A stretch of DNA of 64,000 bases from Ischnura elegans (Eukaryota; Arthropoda; Insecta; Odonata; Coenagrionidae): positions 8,432,001-8,496,000 of the forward strand of contig NC_060259.1 in NCBI RefSeq assembly GCF_921293095.1. Direction: 5' to 3'. A model generated the notes under the pieces. The model searched no databases. It was given only the letters and a program-made list of their open reading frames with translations, and was not told the DNA's origin. The translations under genes and the position numbers were made by a program. Below are positions 11,158 through 22,379 of this stretch, piece by piece. How positions within the stretch are numbered: position 1 is the first letter of the stretch; each line of letters opens with the position of its first letter.

Positions 11158-12148
11158 ATAGGGTGGATTCCTATTACAGAAGACTCTCGTTATTACGAAG
11201 TTTGCGGGACCGAAAAATCGGAGGTTCGTAATAACGAAGTTCGTATCAACGTTTCGTTCAGGAATCGTCGGAAAAAAATATCTTTTATCGGGACCAACGA
11301 TTTGCTTCGTAATAAAAATATTTCGATATTCGTATTTCGTATTCACGATAGTTCATTTTAAAACCGCCGGGACCGGGACCGAGGTTCGTGATTTCGTAAA
11401 AACGAAGATTTCGTAATGACGGGTCTTTTACTTTATCTTGGATAGGCCTTTTTGTCGGGACCAACCATTTGCTTCGTATTAACTAGAACTTCGTCATAAC
11501 GTTGTTGGTATTAACGAGAGTCTAATGTATTTTTTATTGCCTAAATCGAAAGATTATTACTCCTGGAGTACATATTTCTTACTTATAGATTTTTAAATGA
11601 CGACATCTATTTTCTGCAGTTAAATGAAGAGTGGACATTTTCAAGCGTGCGAAAACGTGACTAAGTATGAATGCCGGGAAAAACCCCTGTGTCATCATTC
11701 TGGTTCCGGCTGCTGCCGACTGAGGCTACCTTGGCGTGAGGCTAAAAGAACCGCAACAATGCAGGCCACAGGCGAGTAGCGCTCGGTTTAAATAAGGATT
11801 ATTAACACCCTACCAAAGAAAGGAAACTTTCTGAACACAGGCAATTTTAATAGGTGATTATGAAGCGACGTTTCCCTAAGCTCTGTGCCTTATGCACGCA
11901 TTGGTAATCTTAGACGATATAAATCTCCTCACTACTCACAGAATCTAGGTCCCTGTGACGTCATGTGGAGTGGCATCGCATAGGTGCCAATCTGACCTTT
12001 TTCATATGAGGTTAAAATTGACCATTAACATTCGTCTAACCTGGGATTTCTAAAACCAAATAATTTGTATATTATGAATACACAAATGGTGGGCAACAAA
12101 TCGCAATCAATGCCTTTTGTTTTCTTTGATGAATGAAACTACCCTATT
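11158..12148 (+). mobile_element. ~650-bp MITE family, copy 1 (interrupted)
   Basis: Homologous along its length to 50184-50858 (same strand) and 57964-58631 (opposite strand). The ends are imperfect inverted repeats of type TAGGGTRGTTTCCT. In this copy the left terminus is split at CCTAT|TA by a 351-bp pogo-like MITE (11177-11527); without it the element is about 640 bp. No coding capacity. Shared landmarks: TTTTTTATTGCCTAAATCGA near the left, GACGTCATGTGGAGTGGCAT in the middle, GAAACTACCCTAT at the right. Confidence 0.7.
11177..11527. mobile_element. pogo/Tigger-like MITE nested in MITE copy 1
   Basis: Imperfect terminal inverted repeats of ~24 bp (left CAGAAGACTCTCGTTATTAC; right, reversed, CATTAGACTCTCGTTAATAC) are flanked by TA (11175-11176 and 11528-11529). 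TA duplication and CAG-type termini with TCGTTAATACGAA words fit the Tc1/mariner-pogo group. The interior repeats the words TTCGTAATAACGAAG. No transposase. Confidence 0.6.
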
Positions 12149-12383
12149 CCTTTTTATATTGATAACACATCCGTGCATTTAATATTAATAGCAGACATCT
12201 AAGATGTATGTCTGAGGAATTAAAAATCATGAACACTTTGAGTGCTAACGGCATAATATTACGCCGTATGTGGTCATGAGAAAATTGCGAACGGTGTAAT
12301 ATTACGACAGGCATATTGTTCACATTGTAATGACTCACACCTCAAAATTACGCTGCTCGTATTTCTCGGATTTATAGATGAAC

Positions 12384-12920
12384 TCTTTTAGTTCAATACA
12401 CCAAAGGATGAAGTTCGCCGTGAAAAAATATTTGACTTAGCCGGGATTCGAACCCGGATCTCCCGATTGCCGGTCAGGCGTGCTACCAGTTACACCACCA
12501 AGCCATCTTCTCAGAGCGAACTTCGGGATGGGTTTTACCGAACAAGATGTTGACGTCACAAGTCCACACTGTGGCACATGTGGCAAGGGTCCTGCTTACT
12601 AAGCCACTGTCGGGGAGAAAAACCCTTATTTTCCGCTGGTCTGCAGCGACGATTTTCAAAGCACTGAAGGAACAAGTGACTTTGTACGCAGTCACGCGCA
12701 CGGGTGCAAAGTTAAATACACCAAAGGATGAAGTTCGCCGTGAAAAAATATTTGACTTAGCCGGGATTCGAACCCGGATCTCCCGATTGCCGGTCAGGCG
12801 TGCTACCAGTTACACCACCAAGCCATCTTCTCAGAGCGAACTTCGGGATGGGTTTTACCGAACAAGATGTTGACGTCACAAGTCCACACTGTGGCACATG
12901 TGGCAAGGGTCTTTTAGTTC
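12384..12920 (-). mobile_element. Dimeric tRNA-derived SINE with 11-bp target duplication
   Basis: Two apparently identical 197-bp units (12395-12591 and 12715-12911) are joined by a 123-bp linker. Each unit holds, on the minus strand, a tRNA-like body with box A TGGTGTAACTGGTAGC and box B GGGTTCGAATCCC, and a possible Ala (GGC) anticodon without the usual U33. The whole dimer is bracketed by one 11-bp duplication, TCTTTTAGTTC (12384-12394 and 12910-12920). A single outer duplication means the dimer went in as one unit or was duplicated after insertion. It sits in the 5' region of the piggyBac element. Confidence 0.7.
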
Positions 12921-13037
12921 GCTCGAATGGCACTATGTAGCACATGCCTTCATATTTCATTCTTGCAAGTCATACATTTTGAGAGCCATCAGAACTGATA
13001 GCCACATTTCTCATCCGAGTTTCTGCTACTAGTGAAC

Positions 13038-14052
13038 ATGGAGTGGAAACTCACTGCAGAAGATATTGAAAATGCTCTGAATTGTTTGGATAGTGGAAGT
13101 AGTGACAGCGATTTTGATGACTCTGATCATGATTCTGATTATAACCCCAATGAAGATAGTTCTCCAGGTAATCTCATTTTTCCATATATGGTACTATTAT
13201 GTTTAAGTGTGCATGCCCATTACTTGTGTAAAATTTTTGACGCAATATTACCTCATTTATTTCCTATTTCTCATGGTTTTACAAAATTTATTTTAGAATC
13301 TGAGGCTATGAATGAAACTGTTCAACAGTCAAGTAATCGAGGCAGGGCTCAAAAATTGGTACGTGGTCGTAGAGGTGCGCCTAGAGGAAGAAGGTCTATT
13401 GCCAAAGGAGTAGGCCCGGAGGAGGTTTGGAGTGAAATTGACTTAGTTCCTAACACTGTAGTCTTCACTGGTGACCATGGTGTGAGACCAGACATTGATC
13501 TAAATTGTTCAAGTGAGATGGTGGAATTTTTCTTTAATTTTTTCAATGTCGATTTGATAAACCACATAAAAGAACATACAAATTTATATGCAAGACAATG
13601 AATTGCTGAACTAAGAAGTATGAACTTTCTACCTGCACACAGCAGATTGCAGTCCTGGAAAGAGGTCACTCAAGCAGACATAAAAAATTTTCTGGATGTT
13701 ATACTGCCCATGAGTATTAGCGAACGTCCTAGTATTTCTGATCATTGGAGCACAGATCCTGTGGTGGCGTGTGGTTTTTGTCCTGGTATTTTTCCTAGAG
13801 ATAGATTTCTTTCAATCTTGAGAAATTTCCATCTCGCAGATAACAAATTATGTGTGGAAAAAGGAGTAGATGGCCATGATCCCCTATTCAAAGTGTGTCC
13901 TTTGCTCGAGACTCTTTGAAATAAATTTCAAACCTCATACCTACCAGCAGAGGATATAACTACAGATGAAGGAATGTGTCCCTTTCGTGGTAGGTTTTGT
14001 TACAAAGTGTACATGCCTCAGAAGCCTAACAAATATGGCATAAAACTGTATA
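13038..14052 (+). pseudogene. piggyBac transposase, N-terminal part (broken)
   Basis: From ATG 13038 the frame begins MEWKLTAEDIE with an acidic Ser/Asp-rich leader typical of piggyBac, then a basic stretch, then the DDE_Tnp_1_7 domain (for example RFLSILRNFHLADN). Two TGA stops interrupt it in frame (13599-13601 and 13917-13919); both could come from CGA. The first catalytic Asp is present in ITTDEGMCPFRGR, followed by KPNKYGIKLYM. 13168-13296 may be a 129-bp intron (CCAG|GTAATC to TTTTAG|AA); its length is a multiple of three without stops, so it can also be read through. Coding stops at 14052, where another element is inserted. Confidence 0.75.
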
Positions 14053-14563
14053 TGAGCGTTTCTACACGTCAATGACTGACCGTTACACCCAGTTTTTGTT
14101 CATATATTTCCCCTTTGACTTAATACAAATCAATCTAGGAACTTTCTGGAGGATTCCTCCAAAAATAAGTTAGTGAAAGCATACACTGGCTTTGGTACCA
14201 CCCTGTGACCCCTGTAGAACTGGAGATTTTAAACTTCAAAGTCGTTGTTACTGACTGACAAAAATTAAACTCCGTTTTGTGACATTGTCACATTTCTTCG
14301 CATTGCTCTGAAATTATGCAAGATAAAGAAAATCCACGAAATAGGTAAAATAGTTCTAAGTGTTGCTCAAGCGTATGTGAAATCGTGACTTTGCATAAGT
14401 AATGGTTTCCTCTCTTTGGTCATAAAAATGGAGTGTCACTGACTGACGGGAATTGTCGCTGACTGACACATGTGATTTGATTCTTGTTAACTTTTCTTTT
14501 TCATGGAATGAGCATTGCAAAATATATATATTGAAAAAAGAAATTCATATAAAAGAAACATAA

Positions 14564-14751
14564 CAGTGGCATAGCCAGGGGGTATAACCAGGGGGGTCCG
14601 GACCCGGCCCCCCCAAAATATAAAAACACAATTATTTTCCTTCAGAAAAAAGTGTTAAAATTAGTTTAATACCCTCTACCTAGTACCCTGTTTTTAAAAC
14701 ATTTTCCCCCTGTATTAAACCCCCCAAATGAAATTCCTGGCTACCCCACTG
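14564..14751. mobile_element. hAT-type MITE with 8-bp target duplication
   Basis: 188-bp element starting CAGTGGCATAGCCAGGGGG and ending, reversed, CAGTGGGGTAGCCAGGAAT. It is flanked by the perfect 8-bp duplication AAACATAA (14556-14563 and 14752-14759). CAGTG...CACTG ends and 8-bp duplications are the hallmark of hAT elements; this CAGTGGCRTAGCCAGG type is widespread in animals. No coding capacity. Confidence 0.85.
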
Positions 14752-15573
14752 AAACATAAGCACATAGTACATATTTTATCCTGTAATTTTGCTTTGATTT
14801 CTATATTCTCATTTAAAAAGGTGAGTACGCCTATCACTGTGATCTATTGTCTAAGGAGAGAACTTAATTAGGTATATTTATAGCAACTAACTCCACATGG
14901 TGAACAAAGAGTGTGTTCCATATGGGTTAAATGCCGTGCCACTGTTAGTCTAGCATTTCATTGGAGGCAGAAATGCCGTGTACAGGGATGTCTGCAAATT
15001 TTATTTTCATGCTGTTTTAATTACACACTTGCACTGCATTTATTACAGGAGAACCTGACTTAAAAGCTTCCTTGGTCATGTTTCTGCCTTTGCCCTTAAC
15101 TACATCAACACCACCCTTACCATGATCTGTTACGATCTCATTGCCACTCTCTATTCTTCCTTTTTAATTCCTCGCATTCACCGCTTTGCTTTTTCCTCTC
15201 ACGATGCTCGCGCTGTCTCTCTTCTCCCGTCTTTGCAAGAATTTCAGATCTCTCAACAATCATTCTGCTCCTATGTCCCGCTTTCACAACAAACGTACTG
15301 AAGCTACGTGACAACAATGAAGGCGACGGTGATACACGGCATGCCGAAGTCAACAATAAAAAAAATAAAATACTCCGCTGTATAAACAAATAATTTACTA
15401 AGAACAATAAAGCTGATATAACATTATTACTCGACAAACATATTATGCCACGTATTTAGTGTACCAGTCGGGGTCAATGAAGCACACGCACCAAAATTTG
15501 AAACTTGAGCACTACGAAAGGTTAAAATGTCAGTCAGTGACAGCGCTCAGGTATAAAAACAGTGAATACTAGG

Positions 15574-15875
15574 TGTAGCATCCAGCAGCCATTGCTACGC
15601 GTGAGCCGGCACGTAGGCATGCTAGTCCAAAGTGCAAGTCTACGAGATGACCCGCTACAGGTATGCCTAGCTTGGCTCGTGGCTGAGTTGTGGCATGGCG
15701 ACTGGCTGAGCTGGATCGGCCAGGAGGCTGGGGACATATTTGTCTTTTGTAAAGGGAATAAAGTCACTGCTTTTTATCCAGAGTGACTCCTTTTATTTCC
15801 GGCACCAGATCCTTCCATTCGAGAGACGTTCGTATTGTCGCTAATATCTCGTTCGAAGACGAGCGGAATACGACA
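15574..15875 (+). repeat. 5' LTR of Ty3/gypsy provirus
   Basis: A 302-bp LTR beginning TG and ending CA, matching 22380-22618 along its length. It is preceded by TAGG (15570-15573), repeated directly after the 3' LTR (22619-22622): a 4-bp target duplication as expected for Ty3/gypsy integration. Compared with the 3' LTR it has an extra ~63 bp (about 15638-15701) and roughly eight or nine substitutions by eye. Confidence 0.9.
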
Positions 15876-15884
15876 TAATAAAAC

Positions 15885-15902
15885 TGTTGTCAGGTGTTTG
15901 GG
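15885..15902 (+). promoter_or_regulatory. Probable primer-binding site (tRNA-Leu type)
   Basis: Nine bases after the 5' LTR, TGTTGTCAGGTGTTTGGG resembles the complement of an insect tRNA-Leu 3' end (TGGTGTCAGGAGTGGG), as used by mdg1/412-type elements. Several mismatches; inferred from position and resemblance. Confidence 0.4.
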
Positions 15903-16136
15903 TACGCGGATTGATTGGCAGTCTTAATTGGCGTCGCAGTCGAGGACTCCATCACTCCATGAGAGCTGTCGTCTTTGGAAAACACGGAAGGATCAACAGT
16001 AGTCGCCCATTATCAGCCAGAAGGGAGTGTTGCCTGTGCCGCCGAGGGGACCTTTAGAAAGAGCCAGACTCACCAGAAGAGAAAAAATTGTGAGTAAGCC
16101 ACACTTGGTCCTCTAATTCCCCCCAATTCCCTCATT

Positions 16137-17138
16137 GTGTACAGTGAAGTAAATAAGAGTGTTAAGAAGGACAAAGCGGTGCAATCTTCTGAAAATGGTG
16201 ATTATTGCAGTATCGCAGAAGCGATGAAAATTGTTAGTCAACCCTTTGATGGAAATAAAAGTAAATTACGGGAGTTTGTGAAAAATGTGGATGTAGTATT
16301 TGAATTAGTAAATCCTTCTCAGCATGATAGACTTCTAAAATTTGTGAAGGCGAGAATAACCGGTGACGCGAGATCAAAGTTAATGGTGCGAGACCTTACT
16401 CATACATGGGCGCAAGTTAAGGCGATTTTAGAAGAGAATTATGCAGTTAGGCGAACTCTTGACTTTTATGCTTGTGCCATGTTTAATGCAAAGCAGCACA
16501 AGGGGGAGAGTATTGCGTCTTGGGGCTCGCGCATTGATGCTATGCAAACGGAATTGCGTGACGCGGCTCGCCGAGTATCGAATGAGAGGGAAGAGGCTGG
16601 TGCCGTAGCATTGGTGAATCACTTAGCCAAGGCCTGCTTCATTCAGGGGCTGGAGAATGAGCGGATCCAAACCATAGTGCGAAGTAAAGGGGAGGCGCTG
16701 CTATTGCCAACAGCTGTAGAAGTAGCTCTAGAGGAAGAAAGCGCTATACTGTCTGCCATTGAGAGAGGAAAATCATCTGATGCTCGAAGTCAGTTACACT
16801 GCGATAATTGCGGAAAGCGGGGCCACCTAGCTAGCAAGTGCTATTATAAAAATAAGAAGCCCTGCGAAGAAAAGGGGATAAGGAAAATAGAGGGAATCAA
16901 ATGCTTTCGGTGCGGGAAACAGGGGCATATGGCGAGAGAGTGCCGATATAAAGTGAGCACGCAAGGGTCCTTCTCCGCAGGAGATAAAGAAGAGATAAAA
17001 GAGGGCCAGAGAGGTTTCAACCCGAAAAAGCCTAAGCAGATACACGTCGGCAGCATATCTGGAGTCGGCGATGGAGATTCGATAACACTGCACTGTCCTG
17101 AAAGTTGTGTCTTTTGCTGGACACAGGTGCTGACGTAA
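16137..17138 (+). CDS. gag: Gag polyprotein of Ty3/gypsy provirus
   Basis: Open frame of about 333 codons. No ATG lies at the expected start: the frame opens from GTG 16137 and its first ATG is residue 30 (16224), so the original start has probably mutated or lies there. A helical capsid-like middle (PFDGNKSKLREFVKNVD..., then ...MQTELRDAARR) is followed by two CCHC zinc knuckles, CDNCGKRGHLASKC and CFRCGKQGHMAREC, which bind RNA during packaging. The last 37 bases overlap the pol frame (open from 17102), which is offset by -1, so pol was probably made by -1 frameshifting. The frame itself is intact. Confidence 0.85.
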   Translation: MYSEVNKSVKKDKAVQSSENGDYCSIAEAMKIVSQPFDGNKSKLREFVKNVDVVFELVNPSQHDRLLKFVKARITGDARSKLMVRDLTHTWAQVKAILEENYAVRRTLDFYACAMFNAKQHKGESIASWGSRIDAMQTELRDAARRVSNEREEAGAVALVNHLAKACFIQGLENERIQTIVRSKGEALLLPTAVEVALEEESAILSAIERGKSSDARSQLHCDNCGKRGHLASKCYYKNKKPCEEKGIRKIEGIKCFRCGKQGHMARECRYKVSTQGSFSAGDKEEIKEGQRGFNPKKPKQIHVGSISGVGDGDSITLHCPESCVFCWTQVLT

Positions 17139-20100
17139 GTTTAATAAAATCGTCAGTATTGAACAGAGGGACTAATTATTATCCCGCAGAGAAAGTGAGG
17201 GAGAAAGGCATCACAGAGGATCTCATTGCCTCAATAGGAAGAGTGACCCTAACGCTAGAACACCAAAATAAAGAGGCCATTTTAGATTTTCAAATCATTG
17301 ATGGCTGCCGTTTCTCTCTGAGTTTTGATGGAATTATTGGAAGAGATTTACTGAGGGAATTAGGAGCTGTAATCTACGTTGAGCAACGAAAGGTTTTCAT
17401 GAGAGGGTTGCAACTTGAGATGGATAAGAAAAAGAAATTGGAATGTGATCCCGTCGTGGAGCGAAGGATTAGAATCCCCGCTCGCTGTGAATGCATAATA
17501 AAAGTACCTACTACTTCCCAAGGAGAAGGATTGTTAGCAAAGGAGAAGTTAGAAGATGATGTGTATCTGGCTGAAGTTTTGACCATTGGGGTGGGCGGAG
17601 AATGTACCGCCAGCGTAATGAACACGACCGATAAGGACGTCGAGTGTAAATTGTCTCCAAGGGTATTGCAAAAAATTGAAATAACTTCCCAAGACGCTTC
17701 ATCAAAGCTAAAAGAGGGAGGCGCCAGGAGAAATGAAATTTTAAAGAGAGAATTGTGATTAAGCCACCTTTGTGGAAGGGAATTGGAAGATTTTTTGGAT
17801 TTATGTCAGAATTACAGTGATGTATTTTTCTTGCAGGGTGATAAACTAATCGCTACTACGGCAGTGGCCCATGAAATTCCTACACCATCGCGTGAAGGAA
17901 ATAATGCCACTAATACACGCCCTTATCGCATCTCCGAAGTGCACAAAAGGGAGGTTAGCCGGCAAATGCAAGGCATGCTGCGAGATGGAATAATTGAACC
18001 CAGTAAGAGTGCCTGGAATTCACCTATTCTGGTAATTCCTAAGAAGGAGGATGCCTCCGACAAGCAGAAATGGAGAATTGTGGTGGATTACCGCAAATTA
18101 AATGATGTGACGGTGGGAGATGCATTTCCGTTGCCCCTCATTACGGAAATATTGGATGAATTGGGAAATGCCAGGTATTTTAGTACATTGGACCTTGCTC
18201 GTGGTTACCACCAAATCCCTATGGCAAAAGATGATCAACACAAGACGGCTTTCAGTACGTTTCAAGGTCACTATCAGTTTAACAGGATGCCGTTCGGATT
18301 AAAGGGAGTGCCTGCTACTTTTCAAAGATTAATGAACACCGTCCTAAGTAGCTTGCAAGGCTTACGATGCTTCGTGTATTTGGACGATATTGTGATCTTT
18401 GGCAATGATTTTCACTCCCATAATGACAGGTTAGAAGAAGTCTTTGAGAGATTGAGGGAATATGGACTTAAATTGCAGCCTGAGAAATGTGGGTTTTTAA
18501 GAACTGGGGTTAATTATCTGGGGCACGTAATTTCGGAAGAGGGGGTGAAACCCGATCCAGGAAAGGTGGAAATGATTCATAAGTTTCCACGGCCGAAAAA
18601 TACTAAGCAGTTGCAGAGTTTCCTGGGATTAGCAGGTTACTACAGGCAATTCAGCCACAATTTCAGTCAAATTGCGAGGCCTTTGCACGAGTTGCTGAAA
18701 AAGAACGCGGAGTTTGAGTGGGAAGGAGAGCAAGAAGAAGCTTTCCAGAATTTAAAGGGAATTTTGATGACGGAACCAATATTGCAGTATCCGGATTTCT
18801 CTCACCCTTCCCTCTTGACTACGGATGCCAGCAATAAAGCAGTGGGAGCCATTTTATCGCAAGGTACGCCGGGAAAAGACCTGCCGATTGCATACACATC
18901 AAGAGCATTAAACAAGGCAGAGAAAAACTACTCCACCATTGAGAAGGAGTTACTAGCTATTGTTTGGGGAACACAATGCTTTCGGCCATACTTATACGGC
19001 AGAGAGTTTACAATAATAACTGATCACAAGCCGTTGACTTGGATTTTTAATGTGAAGGATCCAAGTTCGAGGTTAATGCGATGACGAATTAAGATGGAGG
19101 AGTATGATTATGAAATCATATACAAGAAAGGGAAGCTGAACTCAAATGCAGATGCACTAAGTCACATATGGGCGATAGAAGCCTCAGAGAACGAGCCAAC
19201 GGAGGTCGAGACTCGGGAGCAGATCAGCAAGGAGAGGAAGGAAGAAATTCTGCGAGAAATACATGATTCACCCGTGGGCGGCCACCAAGGAATGAATCGA
19301 ACCTATGAAGGAGTGAAATTGTATGATAAGTGGCCAGGGATGAAGAGCGATGTGGAGAAATACATAGGCTCGTGCGATAAGTGCCAAAAGAATACACTTA
19401 CGAAACCAAAAACCAAGATGCCGATGGTAATTACTCAAACGCCAGAGACAGTCTTCGAAAAGTGTAATTTGGATATAGTGGGGCCATTTCCAGTGATGTC
19501 GCAAGAAAACAAGTATCTCTTGACGTTCCAGGATGATCTATCCAAGTATGCCGAAGCCATCTCGATACCAAACCAAGAAGCATCAACGGTAGCAAGGGTG
19601 TTCGTTGAGAAAATAATTCTGAAGTATGGGACGCCCCAATCGGTATTGACTGGCCAAGGCAGTAATTTCCTGAGCGAAGTATTTAGGGATACCTGCCGTC
19701 TCCTGGGTATTAAAAAGTTAAAAACCACAGCTTATCATACCCAATCCAATGGAGCGTTAGAAAGGAGCCACCGAACGCTAGTGGAATTTTTGCGACATTT
19801 CATCGCGGAGGACCAAGAGAACTGGGATATCTGGGTACCATATGCTGTATTTGTCTTTAACACGACACCCCATTTGGCTACCACCTTTACACCTTTTGAG
19901 TTGTTATTCGGTAGAAAGGCAAACATACCGGGGATGCTACAAAAGCAAACGGATGAAAACCGATATTTCTACGATGACTTCATGAAGGAGTTGAAATCGA
20001 GAATGCAGGAAAGTCATTCTAAGGCCAGAAAATTATTAATGGAAGCGAAGGAGAGGAACAAGACGGAGTATGATAAGAATTCCAATTCTCAACTGTTTTT

Positions 20101-20281
20101 TGAGGGTGATAAAGTCTTACTGTTCTACGAGACGGCAAGGAGGGGGCGGTCGAAGAAGCTTTCCTCTCAATGGGTTGGACCCTTTTCGGTTGTGTGTGTT
20201 GACGGAGTGAATGTGGTAATAAAGGAGCCGAAAGGAAAGGAGGTTAAAGTTCATTCTAATCGTCTGAAGTTGTTCTTCTAA
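17102..20281 (+). pseudogene. pol: Pol polyprotein (PR-RT-RNase H-IN) with two in-frame stops
   Basis: One frame through 20281, cut by TGA at 17756-17758 and 19082-19084 (the second replaces the Trp expected after SRLMR). Order: aspartic protease (LLLDTGADVSLI), reverse transcriptase (DLARGYHQIP; catalytic YLDD near 18381-18392), RNase H (TTDAS, EKELLAIVWG, TDHKPLTW), integrase with an HHCC finger (GGHQG...CDKCQKN), catalytic core and C-terminal GPF/Y motif (WVGPFSVV). In the core the first Asp (NLDIVGPFP) and the Glu (GALERSH) are present, but the second Asp is Gly (LTGQGSNF, codon GGC 19652-19654), which should abolish integration. No chromodomain. Domain order and env place it in the errantivirus-like branch of Ty3/gypsy. 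Confidence 0.9.
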
Positions 20282-20289
20282 CTCTTTGC

Positions 20290-21894
20290 AGGGCAAAAGG
20301 AGATTACCGCCATACCCTTCCTTTTTTATGCGTAGTGGAAGGGGCAGCAGATTATCTCCTAGAAAAATATGGACAAACTCTAGGACGATGCCGACGCTGG
20401 AAAAAGATAAAAGTGTTAAATGTAGATAGACTAAAGGGGTTGATTTCGCAGTTAGCTGGGAGCAATGCGAGAAAGAGGAGAGGATTCTTCAATTTTGAGT
20501 GAAGTGAGTAAGGTATTATTTGGCACCTTAGATGATATTGACGCATCGTATTATATGGACAAAATTAGTCAATTAGAGAAGGATCGGTCAAAATTTCTGA
20601 CTATTGCACAGCAACATGTGACCCTAATCAAGGCGACTATAGACGCTGTGAATAGCACACTTGCAGACCAATGAAGAGAGATTATCGAAAGGTTTGAGCG
20701 AACTGAAGGGATACGTGAATGAAGCGACTGGAGTATTAATAAACGAGACTAACTCCTTAAAGCTGGCACTAACGGGTCAGGAACATGTGAGAAAATTTGC
20801 GTTTGTGTTAGAGGAAGTGACCCGTAATTACGAGATTATACTGGATGCTATAATCAACGCACGACAAGGAGTGTTACAGCCACAGATAGTTAGTCCAGGA
20901 GAGATCTTCAGTGGGTTCAAGAAGGAAGAGACGAAGTTTCCCAAGGAACTGTCCCTTCCCTTCCCGCCAAGTGTGGCTTACAGTAACACTATGCTAAAAT
21001 TGTTAACTTTAGATGTATTTTTGTCTGATGAAGTTTTAGGGTATGTGCTGTATTTACCTCTTTGCAATTCATTGAGATTTAATGTATATAGTGTTTTACC
21101 CTTACCCACTTTGGTGAATGGAACTTCTAATAAGTTTATTTATATCAAGTCCCAGAGGGAATATTTGTTAATTGATAAAATGAATAGATATTATGTTAAG
21201 TTTTCAAGGTTCTCTAGGTGCAAGAAAGTTGCAACAAATTGGAGAGTTTGCAAGCAATTATATCCATTGCAATTATTACAGCTTCACGAAGATTGCGAAG
21301 CTAAAATGATGCAGTTTATTAATGAGATTCCTTCTCTTTGTGAACGTCGACTTGTTGGGTTAAACCAAACTTTATGGGTACAAGTAGACGCAAATGAGTG
21401 GTTGTACACGGCTCCAAAGCCGGAGAGTGTGACTATATTGTGCAATCAACAAGATCCATATGACGTGGAGGTGAACGGAACGGGAAGGTCAACTTTTCTT
21501 CAATACTGCAAGGGTTATGGGACAGGGACTGTCCTTCAAGGAGAAATGATAGCTACAATGAATCGCACTAAGAACGATTTCATTCCCCCACTCTCCTTAA
21601 TATTTGATTGCTGCAATCCAGAGCACAGGTATTCTTTGGATAAAGTACATGATCATTTGCGCCTTATTACATACTTTGGTACAACATGTGGATAATTTAG
21701 ACTATGCTAGTACTAAAGTAAGGGACCTTGAAAAAATAATTGAGAATAAGAGTCGTGAAAGAAGTAACATAAAACATCACTTTAATATGTCAGTACTGAG
21801 CTATCTGTGTTTGGGATTCATATTTTGCTTAACTGTGTATTGCTGTTTATGTAAATGTTGCATGAAAAAATGTTGTCCGAGGACGAAGAGGTGA
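20290..21894 (+). pseudogene. env: Envelope (baculovirus F-like) fusion glycoprotein, frameshifted
   Basis: Env remnants follow pol in several frames. A furin-type basic site RKRR (20470-20481) and the start of a fusion-peptide-like segment are in one frame; the downstream EVSKVLFGTLDDID segment typical of insect errantivirus and baculovirus F proteins is in another (open 20465-20674). The next piece, 20661-21695, is again shifted and carries N-glycosylation sites and cysteines of the ectodomain. The last, 21604-21894, holds a single membrane span (about 21790-21850) and a short Cys/Lys-rich tail. An upstream stop also breaks the N-terminal part near 20360. At least three breaks, so no functional envelope is expected. 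An acceptor-like TTTGCAG before 20291 may mark the spliced env mRNA. Confidence 0.75.
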
Positions 21895-22367
21895 AAGTTG
21901 CAAGGACTTGTGCATAATTTTCAAACCCAAGATTGTGAGTAACATTCGAGGGTCAGTGGGACAGATCACAACCTCAAATAGGGCTAAAGACTGTGTTAGT
22001 GGTGAAAGTGCCGGTATGATGAACCTGAGTCAAAAGGAATTAAAACTGCAAGGTTATGAGTCAGGAGAGCCTTCACTTAATAAGAGATAAACACCAGATT
22101 GCTATCTGATGCTTTACAAATATTAGTGGTAATTAAGTAATTCAAACTGTTGGTAGTGAAATGCTTAGAAAGACAATTAGTTGCCAAAGTGTTTTTGCAT
22201 TGTTAAATATTGTGATGCAATGCAAACTTCTAAAGGACCTTTATATTATTGGTCATTGTTCTTTTAAGCATTTTCCAAAAGGGTATAATTTGTGGTGTAT
22301 TGTATACTTGCAGTTATTTTACATATTATGGGTTCGAGAGAAACAACTTGTCATGTTTCTCTCTTTT
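21895..22367 (+). other. Provirus 3' untranslated region
   Basis: About 470 bp between the end of env and the polypurine tract. Short open frames (for example 21908-22090) have no recognisable similarity; they could be the eroded end of env or simply 3' UTR. Confidence 0.4.
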
Positions 22368-22379
22368 TAAGGGGGGAGG
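22368..22379 (+). promoter_or_regulatory. Polypurine tract
   Basis: AAGGGGGGAGG immediately precedes the 3' LTR, the standard position for plus-strand priming in LTR retrotransposons. Confidence 0.8.

Noticed and set aside
12435-12510. tRNA-Ala gene on the minus strand (also 12755-12830)
   Set aside because: Folds roughly like a tRNA, but lacks U33, has a weak acceptor stem, continues into a long non-tRNA body and is enclosed by a retroposition-type duplication: a SINE.
15138-15437. Minus-strand open frame of 99 codons left of the provirus
   Set aside because: No similarity recognised and located in the non-coding part of the TA-flanked element.
20465-21894. Intact envelope gene
   Set aside because: Pieces lie in different frames with stops between; only a broken remnant can be annotated.
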